Positions 42,299 to 54,335 of a stretch of 64,000 nt of DNA are shown in pieces. Each line of letters starts with the position of its first letter. Position 1 is the first letter of the stretch. The DNA lies in NCBI RefSeq assembly GCF_006365315.1, contig NZ_CP040968.1:1116001-1180000 (forward strand), written 5' to 3'. The notes below the pieces were generated by a model. The model made no database searches, was not told where the DNA came from, and worked only from the letters and a program-made list of their open reading frames with translations. The stretch is from Candidatus Methylopumilus universalis. Lineage in GTDB: Bacteria; Pseudomonadota; Gammaproteobacteria; Burkholderiales; Methylophilaceae. The position numbers and the translations under genes were made by a program.

Positions 42299-42885
42299 GC
42301 GCACAATTTAGACAAGACTTTGCGGTCATTGCCAATTGGATTCCATTTGGTGCCAAAGTGCTCGACTTAGGTTGTGAAGATGGATCGCTTTTAAAATTCC
42401 TAGAAGGCTCTTTAGAAGTTAAAGGGTATGGCATTGAAAAAGATGATGCGCATTGGCTTAATACTTTAAAACAAGGCTTAAACGTTATTCAAATGGACTT
42501 GGAAGCAGGGCTCTCTGGCTTTGAATCTCAATCGTTTGATGTTGTCGTCTTATCTCAAACATTACAAGCAATGCATAACACTGAAAAAATTGTGCATGAA
42601 ATGTTAAGGGTCGGCAAAGAAGCGATTGTCACATTTCCTAACTTTGGCTATTGGCGACATCGCATTCAACTGATGAGAGGTCAAATGCCTGTTTCTAAAA
42701 CTTTGCCATATGAGTGGTATAACACACCTAATATTCACTTATGTACGATTAAAGACTTTGATGAATTTTGTATTAAAAATAAAATTGGCGTGAAAGAACG
42801 CCTCATCCTGACGAAAGGCAAACCTATTCATGTGATGCCAAATCTCATGGGTGCATTAGCGATGTATCGTCTCGTTTCAAAATAA
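42295..42885 (+). CDS. metW: Methionine biosynthesis protein MetW
   Basis: 196-residue class I methyltransferase fold: [16 protein letters not shown] (motif I), [21 protein letters not shown], then the MetW-typical [20 protein letters not shown] and [18 protein letters not shown]. MetW accompanies MetX in many proteobacteria and is needed for its activity. Translation is coupled to metX by a four-base overlap. Confidence 0.97.
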   Translation: MSAQFRQDFAVIANWIPFGAKVLDLGCEDGSLLKFLEGSLEVKGYGIEKDDAHWLNTLKQGLNVIQMDLEAGLSGFESQSFDVVVLSQTLQAMHNTEKIVHEMLRVGKEAIVTFPNFGYWRHRIQLMRGQMPVSKTLPYEWYNTPNIHLCTIKDFDEFCIKNKIGVKERLILTKGKPIHVMPNLMGALAMYRLVSK

Positions 42886-42891
42886 TCTTTG

Positions 42892-44121
42892 ATGCAACTT
42901 CGGAATCGATTCTGGCAAGACATCTTTTCCAAAAAAATGTTGGTATGCATTTTTACTGGATTTAGTTCAGGCCTTCCCCTTTATATTCTGATCAGTTTAC
43001 TGCCGGCATGGTTAAGATCCCATCAGTTGGATTTAAAAGCCATTGGATTATTTGCACTCATTCAACTCCCCTATACATGGAAGTTTCTTTGGGCACCTTT
43101 CTTTGATCGATTTACTTGGGTAATGGGTCGACGTCGCGGATGGTTATTCTTTTTTCAATGTTTACTTTTAATAAGCATTCCCTTATTAGGTTTTTATAAT
43201 CCTGAAACCGATCTCACGATGGTTGTTTTAATTGCATCGTTGATTGCTTTTTTAAGTGCAAGTCAGGATGTAGTAATTGATGCTTATCGACGTGAACTTT
43301 TACTTGATAAAGAATTAGGGTTAGGTAATGCCATTCATGTGAATGCATATAAAATTGCGAGTCTGGTTCCAGGATCTTTATCTCTCATCTTGGCAGATCA
43401 TATGGACTGGCAAAGGGTATTCATCATTACAAGTCTCTTTATGTTGCCAGGACTTCTTTTAACATTTCTCATTAGAGAACCCAAAGTACTCAAAATAAAA
43501 AAACAAGATTTAACCACTTCACTCCTTTTACCTTTTCAAGAATTTATAGGTCGGCATGGCTTAAAAAGCGCTTTAACCATTCTTCTTTTTATTTTCTTTT
43601 ACAAATTAGGGGATAGTATGGCGACCGCTTTAGCGACGCCTTTTTATTTGGATTTGGGATTTAGTAAAACTGAAATTGGTTTAATCGCAAAAAATGCAGG
43701 CTTATGGCCAAGTGTCATTGGTGGACTTTTAGGTGGCATTTGGATGATGAGAATGGGCATCAACCGTGCTTTATGGTTTTTTGGTTTTCTTCAAATGATT
43801 AGTATTTTAGGTTTTGCATGGCTCGCTCATATAGGTTACAGCCCAGAATGGCTAGCCCTTGTAGTAGGCTTTGAAGCTTTTGGTGTAGGTTTAGGGACGA
43901 CAGCTTTTGTGGCTTTCATTGCCAAAACGACGCATCCACTTTATACCGCAACACAGTTTGCACTTTTCACAAGTTTGGCAGCGATTCCTCGAACACTTGT
44001 AAATGCATCGACAGGCTATCTACAAAATATTTTTGGTTGGGAGCATTTTTTTATACTTTGTTTCTTCCTTGCGATCCCTGGCATGGCTTTACTTTACAAA
44101 ATCGCACCGATTAAAAATTAA
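42892..44121 (+). CDS. ampG: AmpG-type muropeptide permease
   Basis: 409 residues from the ATG at 42892 (a TTG codon just before is in frame). About twelve hydrophobic segments; LVCIFTGFSSGLPLYILISL, PYTWKFLWAPFFDRF and LSASQDVVIDAYRREL are AmpG hallmarks. It imports anhydromuropeptides for cell-wall recycling. It follows metW as in many betaproteobacteria. Its TAA overlaps the stop of the convergent exonuclease gene. Confidence 0.93.
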   Translation: MQLRNRFWQDIFSKKMLVCIFTGFSSGLPLYILISLLPAWLRSHQLDLKAIGLFALIQLPYTWKFLWAPFFDRFTWVMGRRRGWLFFFQCLLLISIPLLGFYNPETDLTMVVLIASLIAFLSASQDVVIDAYRRELLLDKELGLGNAIHVNAYKIASLVPGSLSLILADHMDWQRVFIITSLFMLPGLLLTFLIREPKVLKIKKQDLTTSLLLPFQEFIGRHGLKSALTILLFIFFYKLGDSMATALATPFYLDLGFSKTEIGLIAKNAGLWPSVIGGLLGGIWMMRMGINRALWFFGFLQMISILGFAWLAHIGYSPEWLALVVGFEAFGVGLGTTAFVAFIAKTTHPLYTATQFALFTSLAAIPRTLVNASTGYLQNIFGWEHFFILCFFLAIPGMALLYKIAPIKN

Positions 44122-44891
44122 AGCTTATAGTCAATAATAAGTGGTGCGTGATCGCTAAATTTTTCATCTTTGTAAATGGAAGCTTCTACAATCTGATCTT
44201 CTAAAGAAGGGTGTGCGATTTGATAGTCAAGACGCCATCCAACATTCTTAGCATAGGCTTCGCCTCGATTACTCCACCAAGTATAAGAAGCATCTGTCGA
44301 ATCAGGATAAAGCTTACGGTACGTATCTACCCAGCCTACACCTTCAAATAAATCCGTCATCCATTGACGCTCTTCAGGCAGAAAACCTGAATTTTTTTTA
44401 TTACCTTTATAGTTTTTTAAATCAATTTCTTTATGTACAATATTGATATCTCCACAAAGAATCATCGGCAAATTTTCTGACCTACGTTTTTTTAAATAAG
44501 GTAATAAATAATCCAAGACTTCGAATTTAAATGTTTGTCGTTCTTCACCACTTGAACCTGAAGGTAAGTAAATTGAAACCACACTTAAATTGTCATACAT
44601 AAGTTCGAGATAGCGGCCCTCAGAATCAAAAAGTGGGAGACCTATTTCTCGAATAATTTTTATAGGTTTTCTTTTAGTATAAATACCGACACCGCTATAA
44701 CCTTTTTTTTCTGCAAAACTAAAATAGCTCGTATAGTCGCCATATTGTTTCATGTCGTCAGTTAAATCACTTTCATGTGCTTTGATTTCTTGCACACAAA
44801 TAAAATCTGCTGCTTGTGAATCAAGCCATGAAAAAACGCCTTTATTAGAGGCGGATCGAATTCCATTCATGTTTAGCGTTATAATTCTCAT
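44118..44891 (-). CDS. xthA: Exodeoxyribonuclease III (AP endonuclease)
   Basis: 257 residues: ITLNMNGIRSASNKG, FICVQEIKAHESD (metal Glu), LCGDINIVHKEIDL, the DASYTWWSNRG recognition loop, and FSDHAPLIIDYKL with the catalytic Asp-His. It cleaves at abasic sites in base-excision repair. It is divergent from pyrE with only 23 bases between starts, an arrangement common in betaproteobacteria. Confidence 0.97.
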   Translation of the reverse strand: MRIITLNMNGIRSASNKGVFSWLDSQAADFICVQEIKAHESDLTDDMKQYGDYTSYFSFAEKKGYSGVGIYTKRKPIKIIREIGLPLFDSEGRYLELMYDNLSVVSIYLPSGSSGEERQTFKFEVLDYLLPYLKKRRSENLPMILCGDINIVHKEIDLKNYKGNKKNSGFLPEERQWMTDLFEGVGWVDTYRKLYPDSTDASYTWWSNRGEAYAKNVGWRLDYQIAHPSLEDQIVEASIYKDEKFSDHAPLIIDYKL

Positions 44892-44914
44892 AATTCATCT
44901 CTACCGATTTATCT

Positions 44915-45559
44915 ATGGATCATTCAAGTCAAGAGTTTATCGAATTTGCCCTAAAAAAACAGGTTTTACAGTTTGGTCAATTTAAAACAAAAGCTGGTCG
45001 CTTAAGTCCTTACTTTTTCAATACTGGTCTTTTTAATGACGGTGAGAGCCTAATGAAGCTCGGTATGTTTTACGCTAAATCCATTGAAAGCTCCCATATT
45101 CCCTTTGATATGCTTTATGGTCCTGCTTACAAAGGTATTCCTTTGGTCACATCAATTGTGATTGCTTTTGCGAGTCTAGGTCGCAATGTGCCCTTCGCAT
45201 TCAATCGCAAAGAAAAAAAAGATCATGGCGAAGGTGGTGTCATTATTGGAACGCCACTAAAAGGACGCGTGCTTATTGTCGATGATGTCATCTCTGCGGG
45301 CACTTCGGTGAATGAATCCGTGAATCTTATTTTAGAAGAAGGGGCTCAGCCATCAGGTATTGCGATTTCGATTGATCGAGAAGAAAAAGGTAGTGGAGCA
45401 CTTTCAGCTGTCGAAGAAATTAAAGCAACGCATCATTTACCTGTCTGCCATCTCACTTCTTTAAAAGAAATTATGCGCTATATTGAATCAAATACAACTT
45501 ACACATCCCATATGGATGCGATGCGCACCTATCAAAAAGAATATGGGATTAAAACTTAA
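44915..45559 (+). CDS. pyrE: Orotate phosphoribosyltransferase
   Basis: 214 residues with the PRPP motif [16 protein letters not shown] and [26 protein letters not shown] (catalytic Lys loop) typical of PyrE. It makes OMP from orotate and PRPP. Its stop overlaps the gatB stop by four bases (TTAA). The promoter must lie inside the tiny divergent gap or within xthA. Confidence 0.98.
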   Translation: MDHSSQEFIEFALKKQVLQFGQFKTKAGRLSPYFFNTGLFNDGESLMKLGMFYAKSIESSHIPFDMLYGPAYKGIPLVTSIVIAFASLGRNVPFAFNRKEKKDHGEGGVIIGTPLKGRVLIVDDVISAGTSVNESVNLILEEGAQPSGIAISIDREEKGSGALSAVEEIKATHHLPVCHLTSLKEIMRYIESNTTYTSHMDAMRTYQKEYGIKT

Positions 45560-46986
45560 CTTAATTTTTGACGAAGAAGTTCGTTGACCTGACCTGGGTT
45601 GGCTTTACCTTTAGAGGCTTTCATAATTTGACCTACCAACGCATTAAACGCTTTTTCTTTACCTGATCGATACTCATCCACCATCGCTTGATTATTCTTT
45701 AAAACCTCATCAATCATCGTTTCAATAAGTCCGCTATCTGAAACTTGTTTTAATCCTTCAGATTCAATCAACGCATCAATCTCAAGTTCTGGATTCACCC
45801 ATAATTTTTCAAAAAGTTGCTTAGCGCCATTATTTGAAATCGTACCATCTTGAATACGTTTTAAAAGTAAACTTAAGACAGTGGGTTTTATCGGTGAATT
45901 TTCAATGGATAAATTATGCTCATTCAATTTAGAGAATAATTGGCCTAAGATCCAATTTGCAATTTGTTTAGGTTCAGCACCTTCTTTTAAGGTAGCAAAA
46001 AAATAATCTGCGACATGCTTATCACTTGTAATACCTGCGGCATCATAAGATGACAATTGGTAATCATACTCTAATCTCGCCTTCATAAGATGAGGCAATT
46101 CAGTCATGCTTTCTTTAATCTGATTGATTTTTTCATCAGTAATTTCTAATGGCAAAAGATCGGGATCTGGGAAATAGCGGTAATCATTCGCTTCTTCTTT
46201 AGAGCGCATTGCTTTTGTTTCGCCTGTTTCAGGATTAAAGAGGACGGTGGCTTGTTGAATCGACTTACCTTCTTCTAGCATTTCAATTTGCCATTGCGTT
46301 TCGTAATGAATGGCTTGTTCAATAAATTTAAATGAATTTAAATTTTTAATTTCGCGACGTGTACCTAATTTACTTTCACCCTTGCGCTTTACTGAAACGT
46401 TAATGTCGCAACGAAAACTTCCTTCTTGCATATTGCCATCACAAATACCAATCCATTGAACAAGTTCATGTAATTTTTTTGCATAAGTGACTGCTTCAGA
46501 AGCTGAAGTCATATCAGGCTCAGACACAATTTCTAAAAGTGGCGTGCCTGCACGATTCAAATCAATGCCAGTGCCATTTTCAACCGCACCATGTGATGAT
46601 TTTCCAGCATCTTCCTCTAGATGCGCACGCGTAATGCGTACTGTTTTTTTAATCTCGCCTACTTCAATTTCAAGCGATCCTTTGCCAACCACAGGTAATT
46701 CATATTGACTGATTTGGTATCCCTTAGGCAAATCTGGATAAAAATAATTTTTACGAGCGAAAATAGATCTTGATGCTATTTCAGCATTCGTTGCTAATCC
46801 AAATTTAATAGCACATTGGACTGCCTCATGATTTAAGACAGGGAGTGTTCCTGGCAGTGCAATCGATAACACGCAAGCTTGCGTATTGGGTTCCGCTCCA
46901 AATGCAGTCGATGCGCCTGAAAAAATTTTAGTTTTGGTTTGAAGTTGTACATGCGTTTCAATACCAATCACAACATCCCAACTCAT
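45556..46986 (-). CDS. gatB: Asp-tRNA(Asn)/Glu-tRNA(Gln) amidotransferase subunit B
   Basis: 476 residues: [19 protein letters not shown] at the start, [44 protein letters not shown], and a C-terminal helical YqeY-like tail that recognises the tRNA ([17 protein letters not shown]). It activates the misacylated Asp or Glu for amidation. It overlaps gatA by four bases and follows gatC-gatA in one operon. Confidence 0.98.
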   Translation of the reverse strand: MSWDVVIGIETHVQLQTKTKIFSGASTAFGAEPNTQACVLSIALPGTLPVLNHEAVQCAIKFGLATNAEIASRSIFARKNYFYPDLPKGYQISQYELPVVGKGSLEIEVGEIKKTVRITRAHLEEDAGKSSHGAVENGTGIDLNRAGTPLLEIVSEPDMTSASEAVTYAKKLHELVQWIGICDGNMQEGSFRCDINVSVKRKGESKLGTRREIKNLNSFKFIEQAIHYETQWQIEMLEEGKSIQQATVLFNPETGETKAMRSKEEANDYRYFPDPDLLPLEITDEKINQIKESMTELPHLMKARLEYDYQLSSYDAAGITSDKHVADYFFATLKEGAEPKQIANWILGQLFSKLNEHNLSIENSPIKPTVLSLLLKRIQDGTISNNGAKQLFEKLWVNPELEIDALIESEGLKQVSDSGLIETMIDEVLKNNQAMVDEYRSGKEKAFNALVGQIMKASKGKANPGQVNELLRQKLS

Positions 46987-48440
46987 GAAAGCGCTCCTTC
47001 GGGAATGGCTTTATGCCAATCAGTTGCTTTTTGGAATTGATGCGCTACATTTAACATACGTGCTTCATCAAAATAATTACCAATAATTTGTAAGCCTACT
47101 GGTAGTTTATTAACAAAGCCTGCAGGAATACTCATCCCCGGAAGCCCTGCAAGGTTGGTTGCAATGGTGTAAATATCTTGCAGATACATTGTCACTGGAT
47201 CATCAATTTTTTCATTTGCTTTAAAAGCAGTCGATGGTGCAGTAGGTCCCATAATGACATCGCATGATTGAAAAGCTTTTTTAAAGTCTTCAGAAATAAG
47301 ATGGCGTATTTGTTGCGCCTTTAAATAATATGCATCGTAATAACCTGCACTTAATACATAAGTACCTATTAAGATACGACGTTTCACTTCTTCCCCAAAT
47401 CCTTCTTGGCGAGTCTTAGAATACATATCCATTAAATCATCATATTGACTTGTGCGATGACCATAACGGACACCGTCGTAACGCGATAAATTACTTGATG
47501 CTTCAGCAGGTGCTAAAACATAATAGACAGGGATTGATAGATTGGTATTAGGCAAGCTCACATCTACAATCGTGGCACCTAATTTTTTGTATTGATTAAT
47601 CGCGGCTTCAATCAACTTTGCAACGTCGCCGTCCAAACCTTCAGCAAAATATTCTTTAGGCAATCCAATTTTTAAGCCCTCAATCGGCTGATCAATATTT
47701 TTTGTGTAATCTTCTTTTTTGTGATCAATCGATGTAGAGTCTTTGGGGTCAAAGCCTGCCATCACATTCAACATCATGGCGCAGTCTTCGGATGATTTTG
47801 CCATCGGGCCTGCTTGATCTAGACTTGATGCAAACGCAATCATGCCGTAGCGAGACACTAATCCATAAGTTGGTTTTAAACCTGTGAGTCCACATAAGGA
47901 AGCTGGCTGCCTAATAGAACCTCCTGTATCTGTTGCCGTCGCTCCAGGGCACATGCGAGAAGCAATCGCCGCTGCACTCCCCCCCGAACTTCCTCCGGGA
48001 ACTCGTGAGAGATCCCAAGGGTTTTTAACAGCACCAAAAAAAGATGTTTCATTCGACGAGCCCATGGCGAATTCATCCATGTTAGTTTTGCCTAGATTAA
48101 CTGCGCCCGCCTCGTTAAATTTCTTCACGACTGTGGCGTCATAAGGCGCTATAAAATTATGAAGCATCTTGGAACCGCAAGTGGTAAGCCAGTCTTCTGC
48201 ACAAAAAATATCTTTTTGCGCAATAGGGACACCCGTGAGGGCATCTCCCTCACCTTTTTGAATTCTTTCATCTGCAAGCTTAGCTTGGGCTATCGACCGA
48301 TTTTCATCGACTGTAATAAACGCATTAATCTCGGGGTTCTTTTTTTTAATACTGGCAAGATAGTCTGTCGTGATTTCGACACTTGATGTTTTCTTCTCTC
48401 TCAAAAGGCTTGAGAGCTCTTTAATGCTCCAGTCTTGCAT
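46983..48440 (-). CDS. gatA: Asp-tRNA(Asn)/Glu-tRNA(Gln) amidotransferase subunit A
   Basis: 485-residue amidase-signature enzyme: catalytic Lys in [11 protein letters not shown], cis-Ser and Ser nucleophile in [20 protein letters not shown] and [15 protein letters not shown]. It releases ammonia from Gln or Asn and channels it to GatB. It lies 3 bases after gatC. Confidence 0.98.
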   Translation of the reverse strand: MQDWSIKELSSLLREKKTSSVEITTDYLASIKKKNPEINAFITVDENRSIAQAKLADERIQKGEGDALTGVPIAQKDIFCAEDWLTTCGSKMLHNFIAPYDATVVKKFNEAGAVNLGKTNMDEFAMGSSNETSFFGAVKNPWDLSRVPGGSSGGSAAAIASRMCPGATATDTGGSIRQPASLCGLTGLKPTYGLVSRYGMIAFASSLDQAGPMAKSSEDCAMMLNVMAGFDPKDSTSIDHKKEDYTKNIDQPIEGLKIGLPKEYFAEGLDGDVAKLIEAAINQYKKLGATIVDVSLPNTNLSIPVYYVLAPAEASSNLSRYDGVRYGHRTSQYDDLMDMYSKTRQEGFGEEVKRRILIGTYVLSAGYYDAYYLKAQQIRHLISEDFKKAFQSCDVIMGPTAPSTAFKANEKIDDPVTMYLQDIYTIATNLAGLPGMSIPAGFVNKLPVGLQIIGNYFDEARMLNVAHQFQKATDWHKAIPEGALS

Positions 48441-48442
48441 GA

Positions 48443-48730
48443 TTATTCAATCACCTGAGGCACAATATATAAGCCACCACTCACTTCTGGCGCTATTTTT
48501 TGTAATTTTTCTCTTTGATTTGTTTCTGTGACAATATCTTCACGGAGTCTTTGAGTGACCGATTGGCTGTGAGACATAGGGGAAATGTTAGTCGTATCCA
48601 CCTTTTTCATATCTTCAATAAGATTTAATATGCCCGATAATTTTTTAATCGTCGCATCCGCCTCTTCTTCCGTAATTTTGATGCGTGCTAAATGGGCAAT
48701 TTTTTTGATTTCGTCATGTGTAATCGACAT
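48443..48730 (-). CDS. gatC: Asp-tRNA(Asn)/Glu-tRNA(Gln) amidotransferase subunit C
   Basis: 95 residues, family length, with [18 protein letters not shown] and [13 protein letters not shown], and the terminal FAPEV-like stretch [18 protein letters not shown]. It is a structural clamp that wraps GatA and GatB. First gene of gatCAB and divergent from mreB. Confidence 0.95.
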   Translation of the reverse strand: MSITHDEIKKIAHLARIKITEEEADATIKKLSGILNLIEDMKKVDTTNISPMSHSQSVTQRLREDIVTETNQREKLQKIAPEVSGGLYIVPQVIE

Positions 48731-48789
48731 ACAAATAGAATTCCTGTTTTTCTAGAGAAAAGCTGTTAATTTATTGATCAATATCATGT

Positions 48790-48795
48790 ATTATA
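48790..48795 (-). promoter_or_regulatory. Candidate -10 element of gatCAB
   Basis: A perfect TATAAT on the minus strand lies about 60 bases upstream of gatC, in the gap shared with mreB. I find no convincing -35 upstream of it. The overlapping plus-strand bases TATTAT could equally be part of the mreB promoter. Confidence 0.35.
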
Positions 48796-48810
48796 CCCTG
48801 ATTCTATTGA

Positions 48811-49923
<1,113 letters not shown>

Positions 49924-49961
49924 TTTTTGTTTTTTGCTACTTCATTAATAGTTAAAGCTTA

Positions 49962-50849
49962 ATGATTAAATCTCATCAACGTTCATCTAAGCTTTTCAAT
50001 AAAGGCCCTTCACTTTTATCCAAATTATTGTTACTCATATTCATATCGATTGTATTGATGGGTGTGGATTTTCGTTTTCATTATTTAAAAAATATTAGGC
50101 AAGCAACGAATGTATTCACCAAGCCTTTTCATTCATTGCTGAATTTACCAAGTGATCTATATCATTTCACAACAGCATACTTTTCCAATCAATCTCGTTT
50201 GCTTCATGAAAATGAAACACTAAAACTGAATATAGATAGCCTGAAGGCTGATCTTCAACGTTTAGATTTTATAGATCAAGAAAATAATCAATTAAAAAAT
50301 TTACTCGACGTAAAAAATGCGTATAAATTTAAAACTGAAGCTGTCAGTATTATTTATTCCCGCTTTGATCCCTTTAGTCAAAAAATTATTATAGATGGCG
50401 GACTTAATAAAGACTTTCAAGCAGGTCAGCCTGTCGTTAATGCATTAGGTCTTGTAGGACAAATCAGCAGTGTTTTTCCTGAAACAAGCGAGGTGACCCT
50501 TATTGTTGATAAAAAAATGTCTGTGCCTATTCAAATACAAAGAAACGGTTTAAGAGCGATTACGAACGGGAATGGGCAAAACGAAACGATTTCAATTCCT
50601 TACTTACCCAATAGTGTCGACATCATTAAAGGAGATATTTTAAAAACATCAGGGATTGATACAATCTACCCGGAGGGCATTACCGTCGCAGAAGTATTAG
50701 AGATTATTAATGATCCTAAGCTGCCTTTTGCAAAAATTATTTGTAAACCTATGTCGGCGATTCGTAATCACAGCCATGTCCTTGTGGTGACGCCCATTAA
50801 CAAAATTGCAAATCATCTAGCGACCCCAAAAAATGATCAAAAAAAATAA
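49962..50849 (+). CDS. mreC: Rod-shape-determining protein MreC
   Basis: 295 residues: one membrane segment (about 20-41), a coiled-coil (LLHENETLKLNIDSLKADLQ and on), then the periplasmic beta-barrel domains with GLVGQISSVFPETSEVTLIV and TSGIDTIYPEGITVAEV. It couples MreB filaments to PBP2 in the elongasome. It overlaps mreD by 17 bases. Confidence 0.96.
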   Translation: MIKSHQRSSKLFNKGPSLLSKLLLLIFISIVLMGVDFRFHYLKNIRQATNVFTKPFHSLLNLPSDLYHFTTAYFSNQSRLLHENETLKLNIDSLKADLQRLDFIDQENNQLKNLLDVKNAYKFKTEAVSIIYSRFDPFSQKIIIDGGLNKDFQAGQPVVNALGLVGQISSVFPETSEVTLIVDKKMSVPIQIQRNGLRAITNGNGQNETISIPYLPNSVDIIKGDILKTSGIDTIYPEGITVAEVLEIINDPKLPFAKIICKPMSAIRNHSHVLVVTPINKIANHLATPKNDQKK

Positions 50850-51297
50850 ATTATTTTTTATGTCTTTAATCATCGCAGCGATGATTAATCTCATACATAT
50901 TAATATTTTTAATACTGATTTAACGCCAGATTTTATTCTGCTTACTCTCATATTCTGGTTTTTTAAAAATCCTAATGCAGTGTATATCTCAACATTTTGG
51001 CTCGTAGGGCTCATCACGGATATTTTTATGGGTGATCTTCTAGGACAGCATGCTCTCACCTATGCATCTTGTTATTTTATTGCGCAATATTTTATAAATA
51101 AAATCATGCTTAACAATAAGCATCAAAAATTACTTTATATTTTCTTAATATTTTTAAGCGCGCAAATTATCATGTTGATCATTAATCTCACGCACGATCT
51201 TCACTATCCAGGACTAAGTTATTATCTTCAAAGTATCACAGCCGTTTTCATATGGCATGCGCTCTCTAAATTTAGATTTTTTAAATTAGATCGCTAA
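50833..51297 (+). CDS. mreD: Rod-shape-determining membrane protein MreD
   Basis: 154 residues, largely hydrophobic with about five membrane segments; DFILLTLIFWFFKNPNAVYI and FWLVGLITDIFMGDLLGQHA (with GLxxDIxxGxLxGQHAL) are the MreD hallmarks. It is an inner-membrane part of the elongasome. Its start lies within the mreC end. Confidence 0.93.
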   Translation: MIKKNKLFFMSLIIAAMINLIHINIFNTDLTPDFILLTLIFWFFKNPNAVYISTFWLVGLITDIFMGDLLGQHALTYASCYFIAQYFINKIMLNNKHQKLLYIFLIFLSAQIIMLIINLTHDLHYPGLSYYLQSITAVFIWHALSKFRFFKLDR

Positions 51298-51317
51298 AGA
51301 CATAAGGCCATCTTAAG

Positions 51318-53225
51318 ATGTCTTATACTAAAAATAGTCAAAATATTTATAAGTCGCGCTATTTATTTAAGCAAAGATTAGCGCTGCTTACAGCTTTGAT
51401 ATCCATTGCTTTTTTAGCTATCGTCGGGCGCTTTTTTTATCTTCAAATTTTTAAATATGATTTTTACAGAGGCTTATCAGAAAATAATCGTATTGCTGTG
51501 ATTCCAAATGTTCCAAATCGAGGCCTTATACTCGATCGTAATGGTATTGTCATGGCAGACAACTATTTTGTTTACAGTCTAGAAATTACGCCTTCTAAAG
51601 TCAGCAATCTCAACAAAACTATTGATAATTTAAAACCTATCGTCGAATTTAGTGCCAGCGATTTAAAACAATTCAAAAAAATTTTAAAAGAGAGTTCTTC
51701 TCTAGATAGTATTCCTATCAAAACGCATCTATCAGAAACTGAAGCGGCGAGATTTGCTGCAAATAAATTACAATTTGAAGGGGTAGAAATTAGATCCAGG
51801 TTGTTTAGGCGCTATCCTAAAGGAGCTTTCGCGTCTCATCTTATTGGTCATATTAATAGAATCAATGAGGAGGATAAAGAGGTCATTAAGAAATTAGGCT
51901 GGCAACAAAACTATAAAGGCACTGACTCCATAGGCAAGCTTGGTATTGAAAAATACTATGAAGCTAAGCTTCATGGCACCACTGGATTCCAAGAAGTTGA
52001 AATTGATGCCAATGGAAATTCAATTCGTATTTTAAATAGTACGCCTTCTATTGAGGGTGACGCCATTACATTGTCGATCGATTCAAACCTACAAGAGATT
52101 GCTGAAAATGCATTTAATAAATACCGGGGTGCGCTCGTCGCTTTAAATCCGAAAAATGGTGAAGTGCTTGCATTTGTAAGCCGTCCTAATTTTGATCCCA
52201 ATCAATTTGTAGGTGGTATTGATGTAGATGAATGGAAGGTGCTGAATGAGTCATTAGATAAGCCTATGCTTAATCGTGCGATTAATGGTTTATATCCTCC
52301 AGGATCTACCATCAAACCTTTTGTCGCATTAGCTGCGTTGGAAAATGATATTCGTAAACCGCCTTTTAATATTAAGGACCCAGGCTTCTTCACACTTCCT
52401 AACTCTGGCCATACTTACAAAGACTGGAAACCCTACGGGCATGGTGTTGTGGATATCGTAATGGCAATTACTATCTCATGCGATACATTTTTTTATGGGC
52501 TAGGTATCGAATTAGGCATTAAAAAATTATCTGAATTTCTATCTCGCTTTGGCTTTGGTGAGACGACTCACATTGATATGTTTGGTGAAAATGCCGGCTT
52601 ATTACCTTCACCTGAATGGAAACAGAAACGATATAAACAACCTTGGTATTTAGGTGAAACTGTCATTACCAGTATTGGTCAAGGCTATACGCTCGTCACA
52701 CCTATGCAGCTCGCTCAGGCAGTAGCAACAATCGCCAATGGCGGATTGATTGTGCAGCCAAGGCTTATCCAATCGATTAAAAATAATCAAACTGGCAAAA
52801 TAGAAACGTTTAAAAATAAAATTGTTCGAGAACTACATTTCAAACCTGAGAATTTAGCGCTCGTCAAAGAAGGTATGATGAACGTAACGCAACCCGGTGG
52901 CACTGCTGCAAGCGTTGGTGCTGGGGCGTCATATAAAATGGCAGCTAAAACAGGGACCGCCCAAGTTGTTGAGATGAAGCGAAATCAAAAATATGATCCT
53001 AATCGCATGAATGAAAGACATAGGGACCATGCACTTTTTATTGCCTATGCACCTGCTGAAGATCCTACGATTGCAGTTGCAATTATTGTTGAGAATGGTG
53101 GTCATGGTGGATCAACCGCGGGACCGATTGCAAGAAAATTGATGGATTATCATTTGCTCAAAAAAATAGCTGTAAGCAAAGAAGATAATAAAGCAGCCTC
53201 ACTTGAATCTGAATATCACGATTAA
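51318..53225 (+). CDS. mrdA: Penicillin-binding protein 2 (elongation transpeptidase)
   Basis: 635-residue class B PBP: one anchor at about 21-40, the pedestal domain with RGLILDRNGIVMADN, and a transpeptidase domain with Ser330 in PPGSTIKPF, SCDTFFYGLG at the SxN position and KTGTAQVVE. It cross-links lateral-wall peptidoglycan with RodA and MreCD. Also called pbpA. It lies 20 bases after mreD. Confidence 0.97.
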   Translation: MSYTKNSQNIYKSRYLFKQRLALLTALISIAFLAIVGRFFYLQIFKYDFYRGLSENNRIAVIPNVPNRGLILDRNGIVMADNYFVYSLEITPSKVSNLNKTIDNLKPIVEFSASDLKQFKKILKESSSLDSIPIKTHLSETEAARFAANKLQFEGVEIRSRLFRRYPKGAFASHLIGHINRINEEDKEVIKKLGWQQNYKGTDSIGKLGIEKYYEAKLHGTTGFQEVEIDANGNSIRILNSTPSIEGDAITLSIDSNLQEIAENAFNKYRGALVALNPKNGEVLAFVSRPNFDPNQFVGGIDVDEWKVLNESLDKPMLNRAINGLYPPGSTIKPFVALAALENDIRKPPFNIKDPGFFTLPNSGHTYKDWKPYGHGVVDIVMAITISCDTFFYGLGIELGIKKLSEFLSRFGFGETTHIDMFGENAGLLPSPEWKQKRYKQPWYLGETVITSIGQGYTLVTPMQLAQAVATIANGGLIVQPRLIQSIKNNQTGKIETFKNKIVRELHFKPENLALVKEGMMNVTQPGGTAASVGAGASYKMAAKTGTAQVVEMKRNQKYDPNRMNERHRDHALFIAYAPAEDPTIAVAIIVENGGHGGSTAGPIARKLMDYHLLKKIAVSKEDNKAASLESEYHD

Positions 53226-53237
53226 AATAAGATCACT

Positions 53238-54335
53238 ATGTTAGAACGTTTATTCCTTCGACTACAAAAAAATATTGACTCTGTTTTAATGGTCTTTATT
53301 AGCTCAGCTTTAGTGGTGGGTCTTTTTACACTTTATAGCGCTTCAGGGCGAAATATTATCCTGGTGCTTAATCAGCTTTTTTATATTGGGCTGGGTTTTA
53401 TATTGCTTTGGGTCACAGCGAAGATACATCCTAAATATTTTCAGAAATTAGCACTTCCTATTTATATCGTAGGTTTGTTGCTTCTTTTTGGTGTCATGTT
53501 TTTTGGGCAATCGAGTCATGGAGCTAAACGCTGGTTAAATTTAGGTATCTTTAAAATGCAGCCTTCAGAAATTATGCGAATTGCCGTGCCTATTGCCATG
53601 GCTTGGTATCTTTCTAAACGAGAAAATAAACGGCACGCGATCGATTATGTCATTGCCTCACTTTTTTTTATTTTGCCCGTCATCCTTATTATCAATCAGC
53701 CTGATTTGGGCACAGGACTCTTAATTGCCGCATCAGGTTTTTATATTCTTTTTTTAGCAGGCTTAAATTGGAAATTTATTATAGGAGGTAGTATCGGTCT
53801 TTTTTCATTAACGCCTTTCATTTGGACGCATTTACATGATTACCAGAAAAATCGATTGCTCATTTTATTAGATCCAAGCCAAGACCCATTGGGCTCAGGC
53901 TATCACACGATTCAATCTTCTATTGCCATGGGTTCAGGAGGGCTTATTGGTAAAGGTTGGCTTAATGGCACACAAGGTCAACTTGATTTCTTACCTGAAC
54001 GAACCACCGATTTTATTTTTGCAGTCTTTAGTGAAGAGTTTGGTCTTTTAGGCAATTTATTACTCTTAGGTCTTTATGGACTCATTATTGGTCGGAGCCT
54101 CATGATTGCCTCACAAGCCAAAAATACATTTACACGACTTCTAGCCGCTAACATTGGACTTACTTTCTTTACCTATATCTTTATTAATATTGCGATGGTA
54201 AGTGGCATCATGCCCGTGGTGGGCGTGCCTTTGCCTCTCATTAGTTTTGGTGGCACATCTATGACGATTATTTTAATTAGCTTTGGTATATTAATGAGTG
54301 TGCATTCACATAAAGAACTTGTAGGATCATCTTAA
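53238..54335 (+). CDS. mrdB: Rod-shape SEDS glycosyltransferase RodA
   Basis: 365-residue SEDS protein with about ten membrane segments; KRWLNLGIFKMQPSEIMRI, INQPDLGTGLLIAASG with the catalytic-type Asp, and FLPERTTDFIFAVFSEEFGL are diagnostic. It polymerises glycan strands for elongation with PBP2. Its stop shares one base with the rlpA start. Confidence 0.97.
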   Translation: MLERLFLRLQKNIDSVLMVFISSALVVGLFTLYSASGRNIILVLNQLFYIGLGFILLWVTAKIHPKYFQKLALPIYIVGLLLLFGVMFFGQSSHGAKRWLNLGIFKMQPSEIMRIAVPIAMAWYLSKRENKRHAIDYVIASLFFILPVILIINQPDLGTGLLIAASGFYILFLAGLNWKFIIGGSIGLFSLTPFIWTHLHDYQKNRLLILLDPSQDPLGSGYHTIQSSIAMGSGGLIGKGWLNGTQGQLDFLPERTTDFIFAVFSEEFGLLGNLLLLGLYGLIIGRSLMIASQAKNTFTRLLAANIGLTFFTYIFINIAMVSGIMPVVGVPLPLISFGGTSMTIILISFGILMSVHSHKELVGSS